Position numbers and translations under genes: made by a program. The notes beneath the pieces were generated by a model, which worked only from the letters and a program-made list of their open reading frames with translations, ran no database searches and had not been told where the DNA came from. DNA of 64,000 bases from Lachnospiraceae bacterium. GTDB lineage: Bacteria > Bacillota > Clostridia > Lachnospirales > Lachnospiraceae. Positions 15,784 to 23,216 of this stretch are shown one piece after another. Positions within the stretch are counted from its first letter, which is position 1, and every line of letters begins with the position of its first letter. The stretch spans positions 17,829 through 81,828 of the forward strand of contig JAAUZY010000060.1 in NCBI GenBank assembly GCA_014804355.1, read 5' to 3'.

Positions 15784-16564
15784 AAAACTGAGCTTCGCGG
15801 GGTTGCTAGATTTGCATCGCGAACTCGAAAATACAGACTCACTTTTTCCAATCGACAAACATGCCAAGGAAAACACTCTGTCCGTTCTGCGGCAGGCAAT
15901 TTCCGATAAGGAAGTACATTTACTGACCGACAGGCGGAGAATCTGGCGTAATCAAATACGTTACACCGACCGCAGCATGCTGGGATTCCATATCGCCGAC
16001 TGTTTCCTCGTACTGTTCCTGATGGTAATGATGGGACTGCATGATGTGGATCAGTCCTATATGATCACGATATCCACGCTGCTGGCGGGTGTGCTCGGTT
16101 CTTTCTCCATCATGCAGATCGGCAGGGCATGCTTTTCCAAGATTGCCGAACTTAGTGAAACCTGTTTCTTTAATGTCAGCCAGTTGGCGGCCTATAACAT
16201 GATCCTCTCGGGTATCATCAATCTGGCAGCGCTGGCGACGGGAATCCTGTTCGCCGGTTCCCGCTGGAAGATCAGACTTCTGCAGATCGGTCTGTATATG
16301 CTGGTGCCCTTCGTCCTGACGCAGTGTGTCAGTCTGGGCATTCTGCTCACAGAGGCAGGCAGACGCAGCCCGTGGATGCAGGCGATCATCGGGATCTTCC
16401 TTTCCGTATTTTTCTCGGTACTGGCGGCTATGCCCATATTATATGAAGAATCTATGCTCTTTATCTGGGGCATCGCACTCATGATCGGCACGGTGCTTCT
16501 CGGAATACAGATCAAAGCGCTTTTTACAGCAATTAATAAAGGAGAAATCTTATGCACGAATTAG
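15770..16564 (+). CDS. Six-segment membrane protein, possible anti-sigma factor
   Basis: 264 residues: about 70 soluble residues at the N-terminus, then about six membrane segments (near 72-92, 100-118, 140-160, 170-192, 208-228 and 232-252). It overlaps the sigma gene by 14 bases and the ABC ATPase gene by 13, so the genes are translationally coupled. The soluble N-terminus with a Leu/His-rich helix could bind the sigma factor, but no zinc anti-sigma motif is visible and I do not recognise the family. Codons 7-20 are built from a sequence resembling the dispersed TTGCGAG/GCAAACTCG repeat (15788-15827). Confidence 0.72.
   Translation: MKNHKKLSFAGLLDLHRELENTDSLFPIDKHAKENTLSVLRQAISDKEVHLLTDRRRIWRNQIRYTDRSMLGFHIADCFLVLFLMVMMGLHDVDQSYMITISTLLAGVLGSFSIMQIGRACFSKIAELSETCFFNVSQLAAYNMILSGIINLAALATGILFAGSRWKIRLLQIGLYMLVPFVLTQCVSLGILLTEAGRRSPWMQAIIGIFLSVFFSVLAAMPILYEESMLFIWGIALMIGTVLLGIQIKALFTAINKGEILCTN
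15788..15827. repeat. Diverged palindromic repeat inside a coding sequence
   Basis: CTGAGCTTCGCGGGGTTGCT followed by AGATTTGCATCGCGAACTCG parallels the intergenic copy near 53400 (TTGAGCTTCGCTCAATTGCG, AGTTTTGCTGCGCAAACTCG) along its whole length. Here it encodes LSFAGLLDLHREL in the membrane protein gene. Confidence 0.45.
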
Positions 16565-17430
16565 AACTGACCAATTTGGTCAAAACATTTAAAAACAAAA
16601 CGGCGGTACAGGATGTCAACGTCCGTCTGGGACATGGAGTGTATGGACTTCTGGGCGAAAACGGCGCCGGTAAGACCACCCTTATGCGCATGGTATGCGG
16701 CATCCTGCAACCGACCCTCGGAAATATCCTGTGCGACGGCGTACCGATCTCACAGATGGGCGGCGAATACCGCAGACTGTTAGGTTATCTTCCGCAGGAT
16801 TTCGGCTATTACGGGGATTTCAGCGCACTCCGCTTCCTGAACTACATGGCTGCGCTCAAAGCGCTTCCGGAGGAATATGCCCGCAACAGAATCAATGAAC
16901 TGTTCGAACTGGTTGATCTGGCGGGAGTTAAAAAGAATAAACTGAAAACTTTCTCAGGCGGCATGCTGCGCAGAGTCGGCATCGCCCAGGCGCTCCTCAA
17001 CGATCCCGAAATCCTTGTGCTTGACGAGCCGACAGCCGGACTTGACCCTGCCGAGCGTGTGCGCTTCCGTAATATCATCAGTTCTCTGGGCAAGAACAGG
17101 CTGGTGATCCTGTCCACTCATATTGTACCGGACGTGGAGTATATCGCAGATAAGATCATGATCATGAAGAACGGACAGATCATGCATATCAGCGATGAAT
17201 CGCAGCTTCTTGCCGAAACTGCGGGCTGCGTGTGGAAATGTGTTGTGCCGGAAGATCGTGCCGATGAACTGAGCAAACAGCATGTGATCAGCAATCTGCG
17301 CAATCAGGCAGATCAGGTGGAACTGCGTATTGTCGCAGGGGACAAGCCCGTGGAAAATGCGGTTCCGGCGGAAGCGACACTTGAGGATGCCTATCTGTAT
17401 TTTACCAAATGTAAATTTCTGGGGAATTAG
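16552..17430 (+). CDS. ABC transporter ATP-binding protein
   Basis: A 292-residue nucleotide-binding subunit. Walker A LGENGAGKTT is at about residues 34-43, the Q-loop in YLPQDFGYYGDFS, signature FSGGMLRR at about 137-144, Walker B ILVLDEPTAGLDP next, and the H-loop histidine in ILSTHIVPDVE. The C-terminal 70 residues are a regulatory extension typical of ABC-2 exporters. It would drive the permease encoded 83 bases downstream, and possibly also the divergent paralogous permease. The ATG at 16552 follows AAGGAGAAATCTT. The operon's sigma factor suggests induction by envelope or peptide stress, an inference from comparable loci. Confidence 0.92.
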   Translation: MHELELTNLVKTFKNKTAVQDVNVRLGHGVYGLLGENGAGKTTLMRMVCGILQPTLGNILCDGVPISQMGGEYRRLLGYLPQDFGYYGDFSALRFLNYMAALKALPEEYARNRINELFELVDLAGVKKNKLKTFSGGMLRRVGIAQALLNDPEILVLDEPTAGLDPAERVRFRNIISSLGKNRLVILSTHIVPDVEYIADKIMIMKNGQIMHISDESQLLAETAGCVWKCVVPEDRADELSKQHVISNLRNQADQVELRIVAGDKPVENAVPAEATLEDAYLYFTKCKFLGN

Positions 17431-17513
17431 CTTTTGGTGCTTTTGAAAGGCTGAGAGGGCAGATTGCACCCTTTGACACCCGAATCCCATAAACTATATG
17501 AAAGGAAAAGATT

Positions 17514-18716
17514 ATGCGTCTGTATAAAGCAGAATTATACAAACTTTGTTACAAAAAAATATTCCCCGTAGGACTCCTGTGCATACTGGGATTTGTGCTG
17601 CTCTACTTTTTCCAAAACCTTCTGTCGGAAACTTCGACGGTAGACGGTATTACGTATCACGGTTATGCAGCCGTTCGGATGGACCGTCAGATTACGGAAG
17701 AATTTAAGGGACCTCTTACGGATGAAAAAATGCAGCAGATCATAGACCGGTACGGCTTTCCGCAGAAATTCGAGCCGTATATCGGCTTGACAGACTCTAA
17801 TTTTCTGAATGAATTTGTGATGCGATATGCTTCCGACGGATACACATACGACTGGGACGATTTCCGTCTGCCCTCCAAGGTAGTGCCCCTTGCCGACACG
17901 GAGCAGGGACGACTTATCACTTCTCTGCCGGACAGTTTCCAGTTGACATACTATGCCGGATGGGAAAACTTCACGGCTATGTACCATACCGAGATGATCC
18001 TAATCAGTGTGCTTCTTCTGTGCGTCCTCTCCCCGGTCTTCTCCCATGAGTCACAGTCCCGGATGAAACCGCTGCTGTTCACCACAAAAGAAGGCCCCGC
18101 CTCGGCTGTCTCCGCTAAGATCGCCGCCTCTCTCACGCTGTCCGCTGTCCTGTGGCTTCTCTTTACTGTCCTCAACCTGCTGCTCTACGGCACGGTGTAC
18201 GGCTGGGACGGACTGCGCTGTAACGCCGATCTCGTCACCTTCGGCCACCTCAGCTATCCCGGCAGCTTCGAAATACTGCAGCAGCCTCTCGGCACCTATC
18301 TCTTAATAGTCATGCTTTTCGCCCTGACGGCTGTTCTGGAGCTGTGCGCCATCACACTGGCCATCTCTGCGGGCTGCCGTAGCAGCTTCCACACCGTCCT
18401 TGCGGCTGCCCTCTGCTGGATCATTCCCGTTTTTCTGTTTTTAATTATGAAACCGGCACTGATCAGATTTCTCTCTTCTCTGGGGCTTTCGCACAGTCTG
18501 CTCCGCGTGTTTGCCTATATTGTTTTCCTGTCGGACTGCCTGCTGTACGCCGCACCGTTCTACATGATCTATGATGGCATTCTGGTTGAAATCAGCGTCA
18601 TGAATCGTCACAGCGAAATCCTGCCGCTTTATATCGTCTTTGCCTGCGCATGTATCACCTTCGCGCTGTGCATCGCAAGTACATATCACAGATATCGGAA
18701 GCAGGAGCGCCGGTAA
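17514..18716 (+). CDS. ABC-2-type permease of the sigma operon
   Basis: A 400-residue membrane protein: one membrane segment at about 17-37, a large extracytoplasmic loop of about 115 residues, then about six segments. It forms the channel for the ATPase encoded just upstream. It shares many blocks with the divergent permease at 13966 (ITEEFKGPLTDEK, ADTEQGR, SASxGY-like turns), so the two arose by duplication. AAAGGAAAAG precedes the ATG at 17514. It is the last gene of the operon; the next gene is convergent after about 100 bases without a good terminator. Substrate unknown; peptides or lipids are usual for this type. Confidence 0.83.
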   Translation: MRLYKAELYKLCYKKIFPVGLLCILGFVLLYFFQNLLSETSTVDGITYHGYAAVRMDRQITEEFKGPLTDEKMQQIIDRYGFPQKFEPYIGLTDSNFLNEFVMRYASDGYTYDWDDFRLPSKVVPLADTEQGRLITSLPDSFQLTYYAGWENFTAMYHTEMILISVLLLCVLSPVFSHESQSRMKPLLFTTKEGPASAVSAKIAASLTLSAVLWLLFTVLNLLLYGTVYGWDGLRCNADLVTFGHLSYPGSFEILQQPLGTYLLIVMLFALTAVLELCAITLAISAGCRSSFHTVLAAALCWIIPVFLFLIMKPALIRFLSSLGLSHSLLRVFAYIVFLSDCLLYAAPFYMIYDGILVEISVMNRHSEILPLYIVFACACITFALCIASTYHRYRKQERR

Positions 18717-18818
18717 AAGGCCGTGCGCTCCCGTTCTCTGTATCGTTCTATGCTTCTCTGTACCATTCTATCACTTGCGCTGTACACCGCACTTCTACAA
18801 CGCAATCTGCAAGTCCCG

Positions 18819-20054
18819 CTACTCTTCACTCAGCTTCTGAAATACCTGCATCATCTCTATCTTTTCCCCCTTGCTATGCAGGGTTCTGGTCTTGCCGTCC
18901 CGCTCCTGATAATCTGCGAGATCGACCTCCTCATAAGTATGCAATACACCGTCCCATCTGTAAGTTACACCGTAGGCGCTGTGATCCGGCATCTCAAACA
19001 CGAATCTTACACCGTCGCGATACGCTACTGCGCTGTCCATATGTTCCAGATAGTAGGCATAGACATTCACATAGTCAGCCTCCGCCTTCTTCTCCATAAA
19101 CTCTTCCGCATATTCTCGTAGTACACCGATCTTCTCCTTTGCCTCTTCGATCGTAAGATCCGATTCATCCGGCGAATCGGGATCTGTCTGAGCCGCCCAT
19201 ATCACACGGCCGTCCTGTGCGCTGAGTTCTATATAATAACATTTGTGCGTGACGGGGTGAGACCATGTGACAACATAGCACGCTTCCCCCGGTATCCCGT
19301 TACCACTCTCGGTGTAGTAGCTGTTTAATTCCAGTCCCTCACCGTTACTTTCAAAGAAAGTAAAAAGTTTCTCCGCAGCGATCTCGACCGCCTGCTGCTG
19401 CGTAATGCCGCCGTTTTCCACATTATCGGCAATCTGCTTCTCCTCAAGCTCTTTCTCTTTCGCACGCTCCTGTGCAAACTCTTCCTCACTATTCTGCCTG
19501 AATGCATAATCTCTCTTCACGATAAAGTCTATGATCTCCAGAATCTCCTCATCTGTCAGTTCCCTGTCCGGCAGATGAAAAGTGCTGCGCGGCACGATAA
19601 AGCAAAATTCGTCCTCCTTCACATCCTCCTCGGTGTCCGCCTGCGGGATCTCATCTTCCGGAAACGTACCGGACATATACTTCTCTGCAAGCTCCTGATA
19701 TCTTGTCTTCTCGCTGTCCGTATATGCTCTGGAAAATCCGTCCGCTTCTTCCTGACTGCGCGACACGGTATCGTAGACTGCCTCTACTTCCTCCTTCGGC
19801 ATCGCCTCCAGACGCTCCTGCACAAGAGAATTGACAAACGCACGGACCGGAAAGGCAATGACTCCCGATACCACGATGAGAACCGCCGCCGCTGCCGCCG
19901 CTCTATGCCAAGTCGCAGTCTTTCTGTCCGCTGTGCCTCTTTCCGCACTCTTTTGCGTTCTCTCTCTGACATTATTGATGACCTCCCGGCGCATCTCTTC
20001 CTTCATGTGGATTCCCTTTACGGAATCTCTTAAATCCTCAATTCTCATTTTCAC
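18819..20054 (-). CDS. Membrane-anchored anti-sigma-like protein
   Basis: A 411-residue protein with about 50 cytoplasmic residues, one membrane segment (about 51-71) and a large extracytoplasmic part. A PepSY-like region (QQAVEIAAEKLFTFF ... ACYVVTWSHPVTHKCYYIEL ... GRVIWA) is visible around residues 225-290. The N-terminal helices (LRDSVKGIHMKEEMRREVIN) would hold the sigma factor encoded 136 bases upstream in the same direction. It starts with GTG at 20054 behind AAAGGAG; an ATG two codons later is the alternative. A hairpin (GATTTTGC / GGCAAAATC) lies just before the ribosome site. The middle is very acidic. It is likely the regulator of the sigma factor at 20191. Confidence 0.78.
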   Translation of the reverse strand: MKMRIEDLRDSVKGIHMKEEMRREVINNVRERTQKSAERGTADRKTATWHRAAAAAAVLIVVSGVIAFPVRAFVNSLVQERLEAMPKEEVEAVYDTVSRSQEEADGFSRAYTDSEKTRYQELAEKYMSGTFPEDEIPQADTEEDVKEDEFCFIVPRSTFHLPDRELTDEEILEIIDFIVKRDYAFRQNSEEEFAQERAKEKELEEKQIADNVENGGITQQQAVEIAAEKLFTFFESNGEGLELNSYYTESGNGIPGEACYVVTWSHPVTHKCYYIELSAQDGRVIWAAQTDPDSPDESDLTIEEAKEKIGVLREYAEEFMEKKAEADYVNVYAYYLEHMDSAVAYRDGVRFVFEMPDHSAYGVTYRWDGVLHTYEEVDLADYQERDGKTRTLHSKGEKIEMMQVFQKLSEE

Positions 20055-20096
20055 TTGACTCCTTTCCTTTGATTTTGCCTACGGCAAAATCGGCAA

Positions 20097-20196
20097 GAAT
20101 CTTGCTTCGCGACGATTCTTGCTGGCAACGCGCTATTTACTGCAACAAATGAATCTTGCTTCGCATCGATTCTTACTGACAACGCGCTATTTACTG
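20097..20196. repeat. Tandem duplication, two 46-bp units at 54-bp period
   Basis: The units at 20097-20142 and 20151-20196 both begin GAATCTTGCTTCGC and end CAACGCGCTATTTACTG, with four or five differences. The second unit overlaps the last codons and stop of the sigma gene at 20191, so the 3' end of that gene was duplicated into the gap before the anti-sigma gene. Each unit can fold (AAGAATCG / CGATTCTT type stems). Confidence 0.7.
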
Positions 20197-20640
20197 TAGC
20201 AACAGCTGCAGGCTCTTTCGTCCTCTCTGCATCCTTTTCTTTACGGCATTCACGGTGATCCCCAGCATCCCGGCGATCTCCTCCGTCTTATAGCCTTCTA
20301 TGTAGTGCAGATATATGACCGTTTTAAGCTTATCCGGCAGTTTCATCAATGCCGTCAGAACTTCGCTTTGCTCCGGCAGTTCACAGTAGGCCGAAACTTC
20401 CTCCAGACTCTCTGTGGGGTGCCGCATTCTTCCTCTGTGAACATCCCGGCAACGATTGGCCGCAACCTTGATCAGCCACGCTTTCTCATGTTCCGCGCCG
20501 CGAAACTTCGGCGCATATTCTATGTATCTGCATAAGGTGTCCTGCACCGCATCCTGCGCGTCCTGCTCATTACACAGCATTACCAGACAGATCCGAAATA
20601 ACATATCCCCATATTCCGCGACAATCTCTTCCACCGACAT
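20191..20640 (-). CDS. ECF-type RNA polymerase sigma factor
   Basis: A 149-residue sigma factor with regions 2 and 4: MLCNEQDAQDAVQDTLCRYI, HEKAWLIKVAANRCRDVHRG, then LMKLPDKLKTVIYLHYIEGY and the helix-turn-helix IAGMLGITVNAVKKRMQRGR. AGGAGG plus a second CAGGAAG precede the ATG at 20640. It is transcribed with the anti-sigma-like gene, which follows after a 136-base gap holding a tandem duplication. Sequence of the sigma -10 and -35 recognition helices differs clearly from the sigma at 15259, so the two operons probably have separate targets. Confidence 0.9.
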   Translation of the reverse strand: MSVEEIVAEYGDMLFRICLVMLCNEQDAQDAVQDTLCRYIEYAPKFRGAEHEKAWLIKVAANRCRDVHRGRMRHPTESLEEVSAYCELPEQSEVLTALMKLPDKLKTVIYLHYIEGYKTEEIAGMLGITVNAVKKRMQRGRKSLQLLLQ

Positions 20641-20745
20641 ATCTTCCTGTCACCTCCTACATTAATAACACGCACACGCGGGCGAAATGGTGCCATATGA
20701 TTATTAAAAAAATGTAACTGTTCTGAACACTTCCAAAAAATTATC

Positions 20746-20775
20746 TTGCTAAACCCTCCCCATCTATGCTATAAT
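20746..20775 (+). promoter_or_regulatory. Promoter of tRNA-Trp
   Basis: TTGCTA, 18 bases, TATAAT, ending 36 bases before the tRNA 5' end. This is a normal distance for a tRNA transcript with a short leader. Confidence 0.7.
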
Positions 20776-20811
20776 ACAAGTCGGCGGTTTCAAATACCTG
20801 CTGCAATACAT

Positions 20812-20882
20812 AGGGGCATAGTTCAAAGGTAGAACAGTGGTCTCCAAAACCATCGATGTGGGTTCGATTCCTACTGCCCCTG
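20812..20882 (+). tRNA. tRNA-Trp (anticodon CCA)
   Basis: The 71-base gene folds into a complete cloverleaf. The acceptor stem is AGGGGCA / TGCCCCT with discriminator G; the D-loop is TAGTTCAAAGGTAGAAC; the anticodon stem-loop GTGGTCTCCAAAACCAT carries CCA; the T-arm contains GGTTCGATTCC. CCA is not encoded. A consensus promoter precedes it and a terminator follows. Confidence 0.96.
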
Positions 20883-20888
20883 CTATCA

Positions 20889-20917
20889 CCCGTGAGTTAC
20901 CGCTCACGGGATTTTTT
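20889..20917 (+). terminator. Terminator after tRNA-Trp
   Basis: CCCGTGAG and CTCACGGG form an eight-base-pair stem around a six-base loop, followed by ATTTTTT. It sits seven bases after the tRNA, so the tRNA is a single-gene transcript. Confidence 0.88.
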
Positions 20918-20971
20918 GTTTCGGGCGAACAATTTCCTATATTCAATGAACTGAGAAAGGATTTCCATGTC

Positions 20972-21472
20972 ATGAAGAAAACTGTCACACTGCTCGCATC
21001 CATCGGCCTGACCTTCAGCCTGCTCACAGGCTGCGGTGAAAGTACGCCTTTGCTCTCCGCAGTGGATTATGAATTGGATTTAGAGACGACTACGACAAAT
21101 CGAGGGGTATCTGTCGGAGACACCCCTGAATCTTTTCTGACCGCTTACGGCGAATATAGAATTTTTACTTCTGTAGACGGCGGCGCATATCAGGCTCTTC
21201 CCACGGAGGAGATTCCATTTGATTCCGATATCGTTACCTTACTGCCGTCTTTTTTCATTGACGGACTGTCTGTTGACCCCGATGTCTTCTGTGAGGAAAA
21301 TGAGATCGAGAAAGCCGATCTTCTCACTTTCCTGACTTCCGAGGACTATCTTAAGTCCCATACGGTAGTCTACTACTATCTGGCTTTTACATGGGAAAAC
21401 GGTTCCATCATAGACATCGCTTCCCAATTTATGGATTTCAACGCGGATGCTGCTTACTATACGGCAAACTGA
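20972..21472 (+). CDS. Predicted lipoprotein of unknown function
   Basis: The ORF track starts inside the tRNA; the real start is the ATG at 20972, behind AAAGGA. From there the protein is about 166 residues, beginning MKKTVTLLASIGLTFSLLTG with lipobox LLTGC and the lipidated cysteine at residue 21. The mature part is acidic (repeated Asp/Glu) with no motif I recognise, and would sit on the outer face of the membrane. Its last 16 bases overlap the 3' end of the convergent ABC exporter gene, so the two transcripts are antisense to each other there. A separate promoter is not obvious between the tRNA terminator and the gene. Confidence 0.75.
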   Translation: MKKTVTLLASIGLTFSLLTGCGESTPLLSAVDYELDLETTTTNRGVSVGDTPESFLTAYGEYRIFTSVDGGAYQALPTEEIPFDSDIVTLLPSFFIDGLSVDPDVFCEENEIEKADLLTFLTSEDYLKSHTVVYYYLAFTWENGSIIDIASQFMDFNADAAYYTAN

Positions 21473-23214
21473 CTCTGATACAGCGTCGCATAGAATCCGT
21501 TCTGCGCAAGCAGTGTCTCATGATTACCCTGTTCTATAATATTTCCGTCCTTCATCACAAGGATCACGTCCGCCTCGCGGATCGTGGACAGTCTGTGTGC
21601 CACGATGAAACTGGTTCTGCCCTGCATCATGGTTGCAAAGGCTTTCTGTATTCTGATCTCCGTTCTCGTATCAATGGAAGACGTCGCCTCATCCAGAATC
21701 AGCATAGGCGGCAGGCACAGCATAACTCTCGTAATGCACAGAAGCTGTTTCTGTCCCTGGGAGAGACTGCCTCCATCTTCGCCGATCACCGTGTCATACC
21801 CCTGCGGCAGACGCTTGATAAAGCTGTGGGCATGGGACGCTTTCGCAGCGGCAATGATCTCTTCCTGCGTCGCCTCCGGTTTGCCCATCACAATGTTGTC
21901 TCTGATCGTTCCTGATTTCAGCCATGTCTCCTGCAGCACCATGCCGTAATTATCCCTCAGACTGCTTCTGGTCACATCACGGATATCCTGATCATCCACG
22001 CAGATCTTACCGGACTGCACATCGTAGAAGCGCATCAGCAGATTGATGACCGTGGTCTTGCCGCAGCCCGTGGGCCCGACGATCGCCACTCGCTGTCCCG
22101 CCCGCACCGACAGATTAAAGTCTGTTATCAGTTTCTTATCCGGCACATAGGAGAAGTCAACATGCTGCAGGTCCACTCTGCCATCCACGTTCTCCAAAAC
22201 GACCGCTCCCTCACTGTCCAGAACCTGCGGCTCCTCCTCGATCAGCTCGAAGATTCTCGCCGCACAGGCAAGGGCGTTCTGCAGTTCCGTTACCACACCC
22301 GATATCTCATTAAAAGGTTTGGTGTACTGATTCGCATAAGTTAAGAAGCAGGACAACTGTCCCACACTGATCCCGCCTTTAATCGCAAAGACCGCACCCG
22401 TCACCGCCACACCCGCATAGACCAGATTGTTAACGAATCTCGTGGCCGGATTGGTGATCGACGAATAGAAGATCGCCTTCAAGGAACATTTTCCTAATCT
22501 GTCGTTGATCTCGTCAAATTCTTCCAGCGCCTCATCCTCATGGGAAAAAGCCTGCACCACCTTCTGGTTGCCGATCATCTCCTCGATCAGCGCAGTCTGC
22601 TCTCCCCGTGTCTGGGACTGTACATGGAACATGGTATAAGTTTTCTTCGCGATAAAAGCCGCCACCAGGAAAGATAACGGCGTAATAAGCACCACCACGC
22701 CCGTGATGCCCACATTGACACTGAGCATGAATCCCAGCGTACCGAGGATCGTGATGACTCCCGTGAAGAACTGGGTAAATCCCATCAGCAGACCGTCCGA
22801 GAACTGATCCACATCGGCGATGACCCGGCTCACCACTTCGCCGTAAGAATGTCCGTCGATATACTTAAGCGGCAGAATCTCGATCTTGCGAAAAGCCTCG
22901 TCCCTGATATCCTGCACGATGCGATAAGCCATCTTGTTATTGCAGACATTCATAACCCACTGAGCCGCCGCCGTAACGGCGATCACCACTGCCATCTTCT
23001 GCAGAATCTGAAATACGCCCGCAAAATCTACCATTCCCTTATCCAGAATCAGATCGATGACCCTTCCGGTCAATATCGGCAAATAGAGTGTCAACGTCAC
23101 GGTAACTGCCGCCATCACAATGGACAGCGCCAGATAGATCCAATATTTCCTGATATAATGTAACACTTTCACAAGAGTCGCCTTCTGACTGCCCTTTCCT
23201 TCTCCTGCTGCCAT
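21457..23214 (-). CDS. ABC exporter half-transporter with canonical Walker B
   Basis: A 585-residue exporter subunit: six membrane segments in the first 330 residues, then a nucleotide-binding domain. Walker A GPTGCGKTT, Walker B MLILDEATSSID with the catalytic glutamate, and H-loop IVAHRLST are normal. The signature is LSQGQ instead of LSGGQ. The partner encoded two bases upstream has the reverse defects, so the two form a heterodimer with one active and one degenerate ATP site, as in BmrCD or TM287/288. GGAGG precedes the ATG at 23214. Likely cargo is a drug, lipid or peptide; no regulator gene adjoins. Confidence 0.92.
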   Translation of the reverse strand: MAAGEGKGSQKATLVKVLHYIRKYWIYLALSIVMAAVTVTLTLYLPILTGRVIDLILDKGMVDFAGVFQILQKMAVVIAVTAAAQWVMNVCNNKMAYRIVQDIRDEAFRKIEILPLKYIDGHSYGEVVSRVIADVDQFSDGLLMGFTQFFTGVITILGTLGFMLSVNVGITGVVVLITPLSFLVAAFIAKKTYTMFHVQSQTRGEQTALIEEMIGNQKVVQAFSHEDEALEEFDEINDRLGKCSLKAIFYSSITNPATRFVNNLVYAGVAVTGAVFAIKGGISVGQLSCFLTYANQYTKPFNEISGVVTELQNALACAARIFELIEEEPQVLDSEGAVVLENVDGRVDLQHVDFSYVPDKKLITDFNLSVRAGQRVAIVGPTGCGKTTVINLLMRFYDVQSGKICVDDQDIRDVTRSSLRDNYGMVLQETWLKSGTIRDNIVMGKPEATQEEIIAAAKASHAHSFIKRLPQGYDTVIGEDGGSLSQGQKQLLCITRVMLCLPPMLILDEATSSIDTRTEIRIQKAFATMMQGRTSFIVAHRLSTIREADVILVMKDGNIIEQGNHETLLAQNGFYATLYQSQFAV

Positions 23215-23216
23215 AT

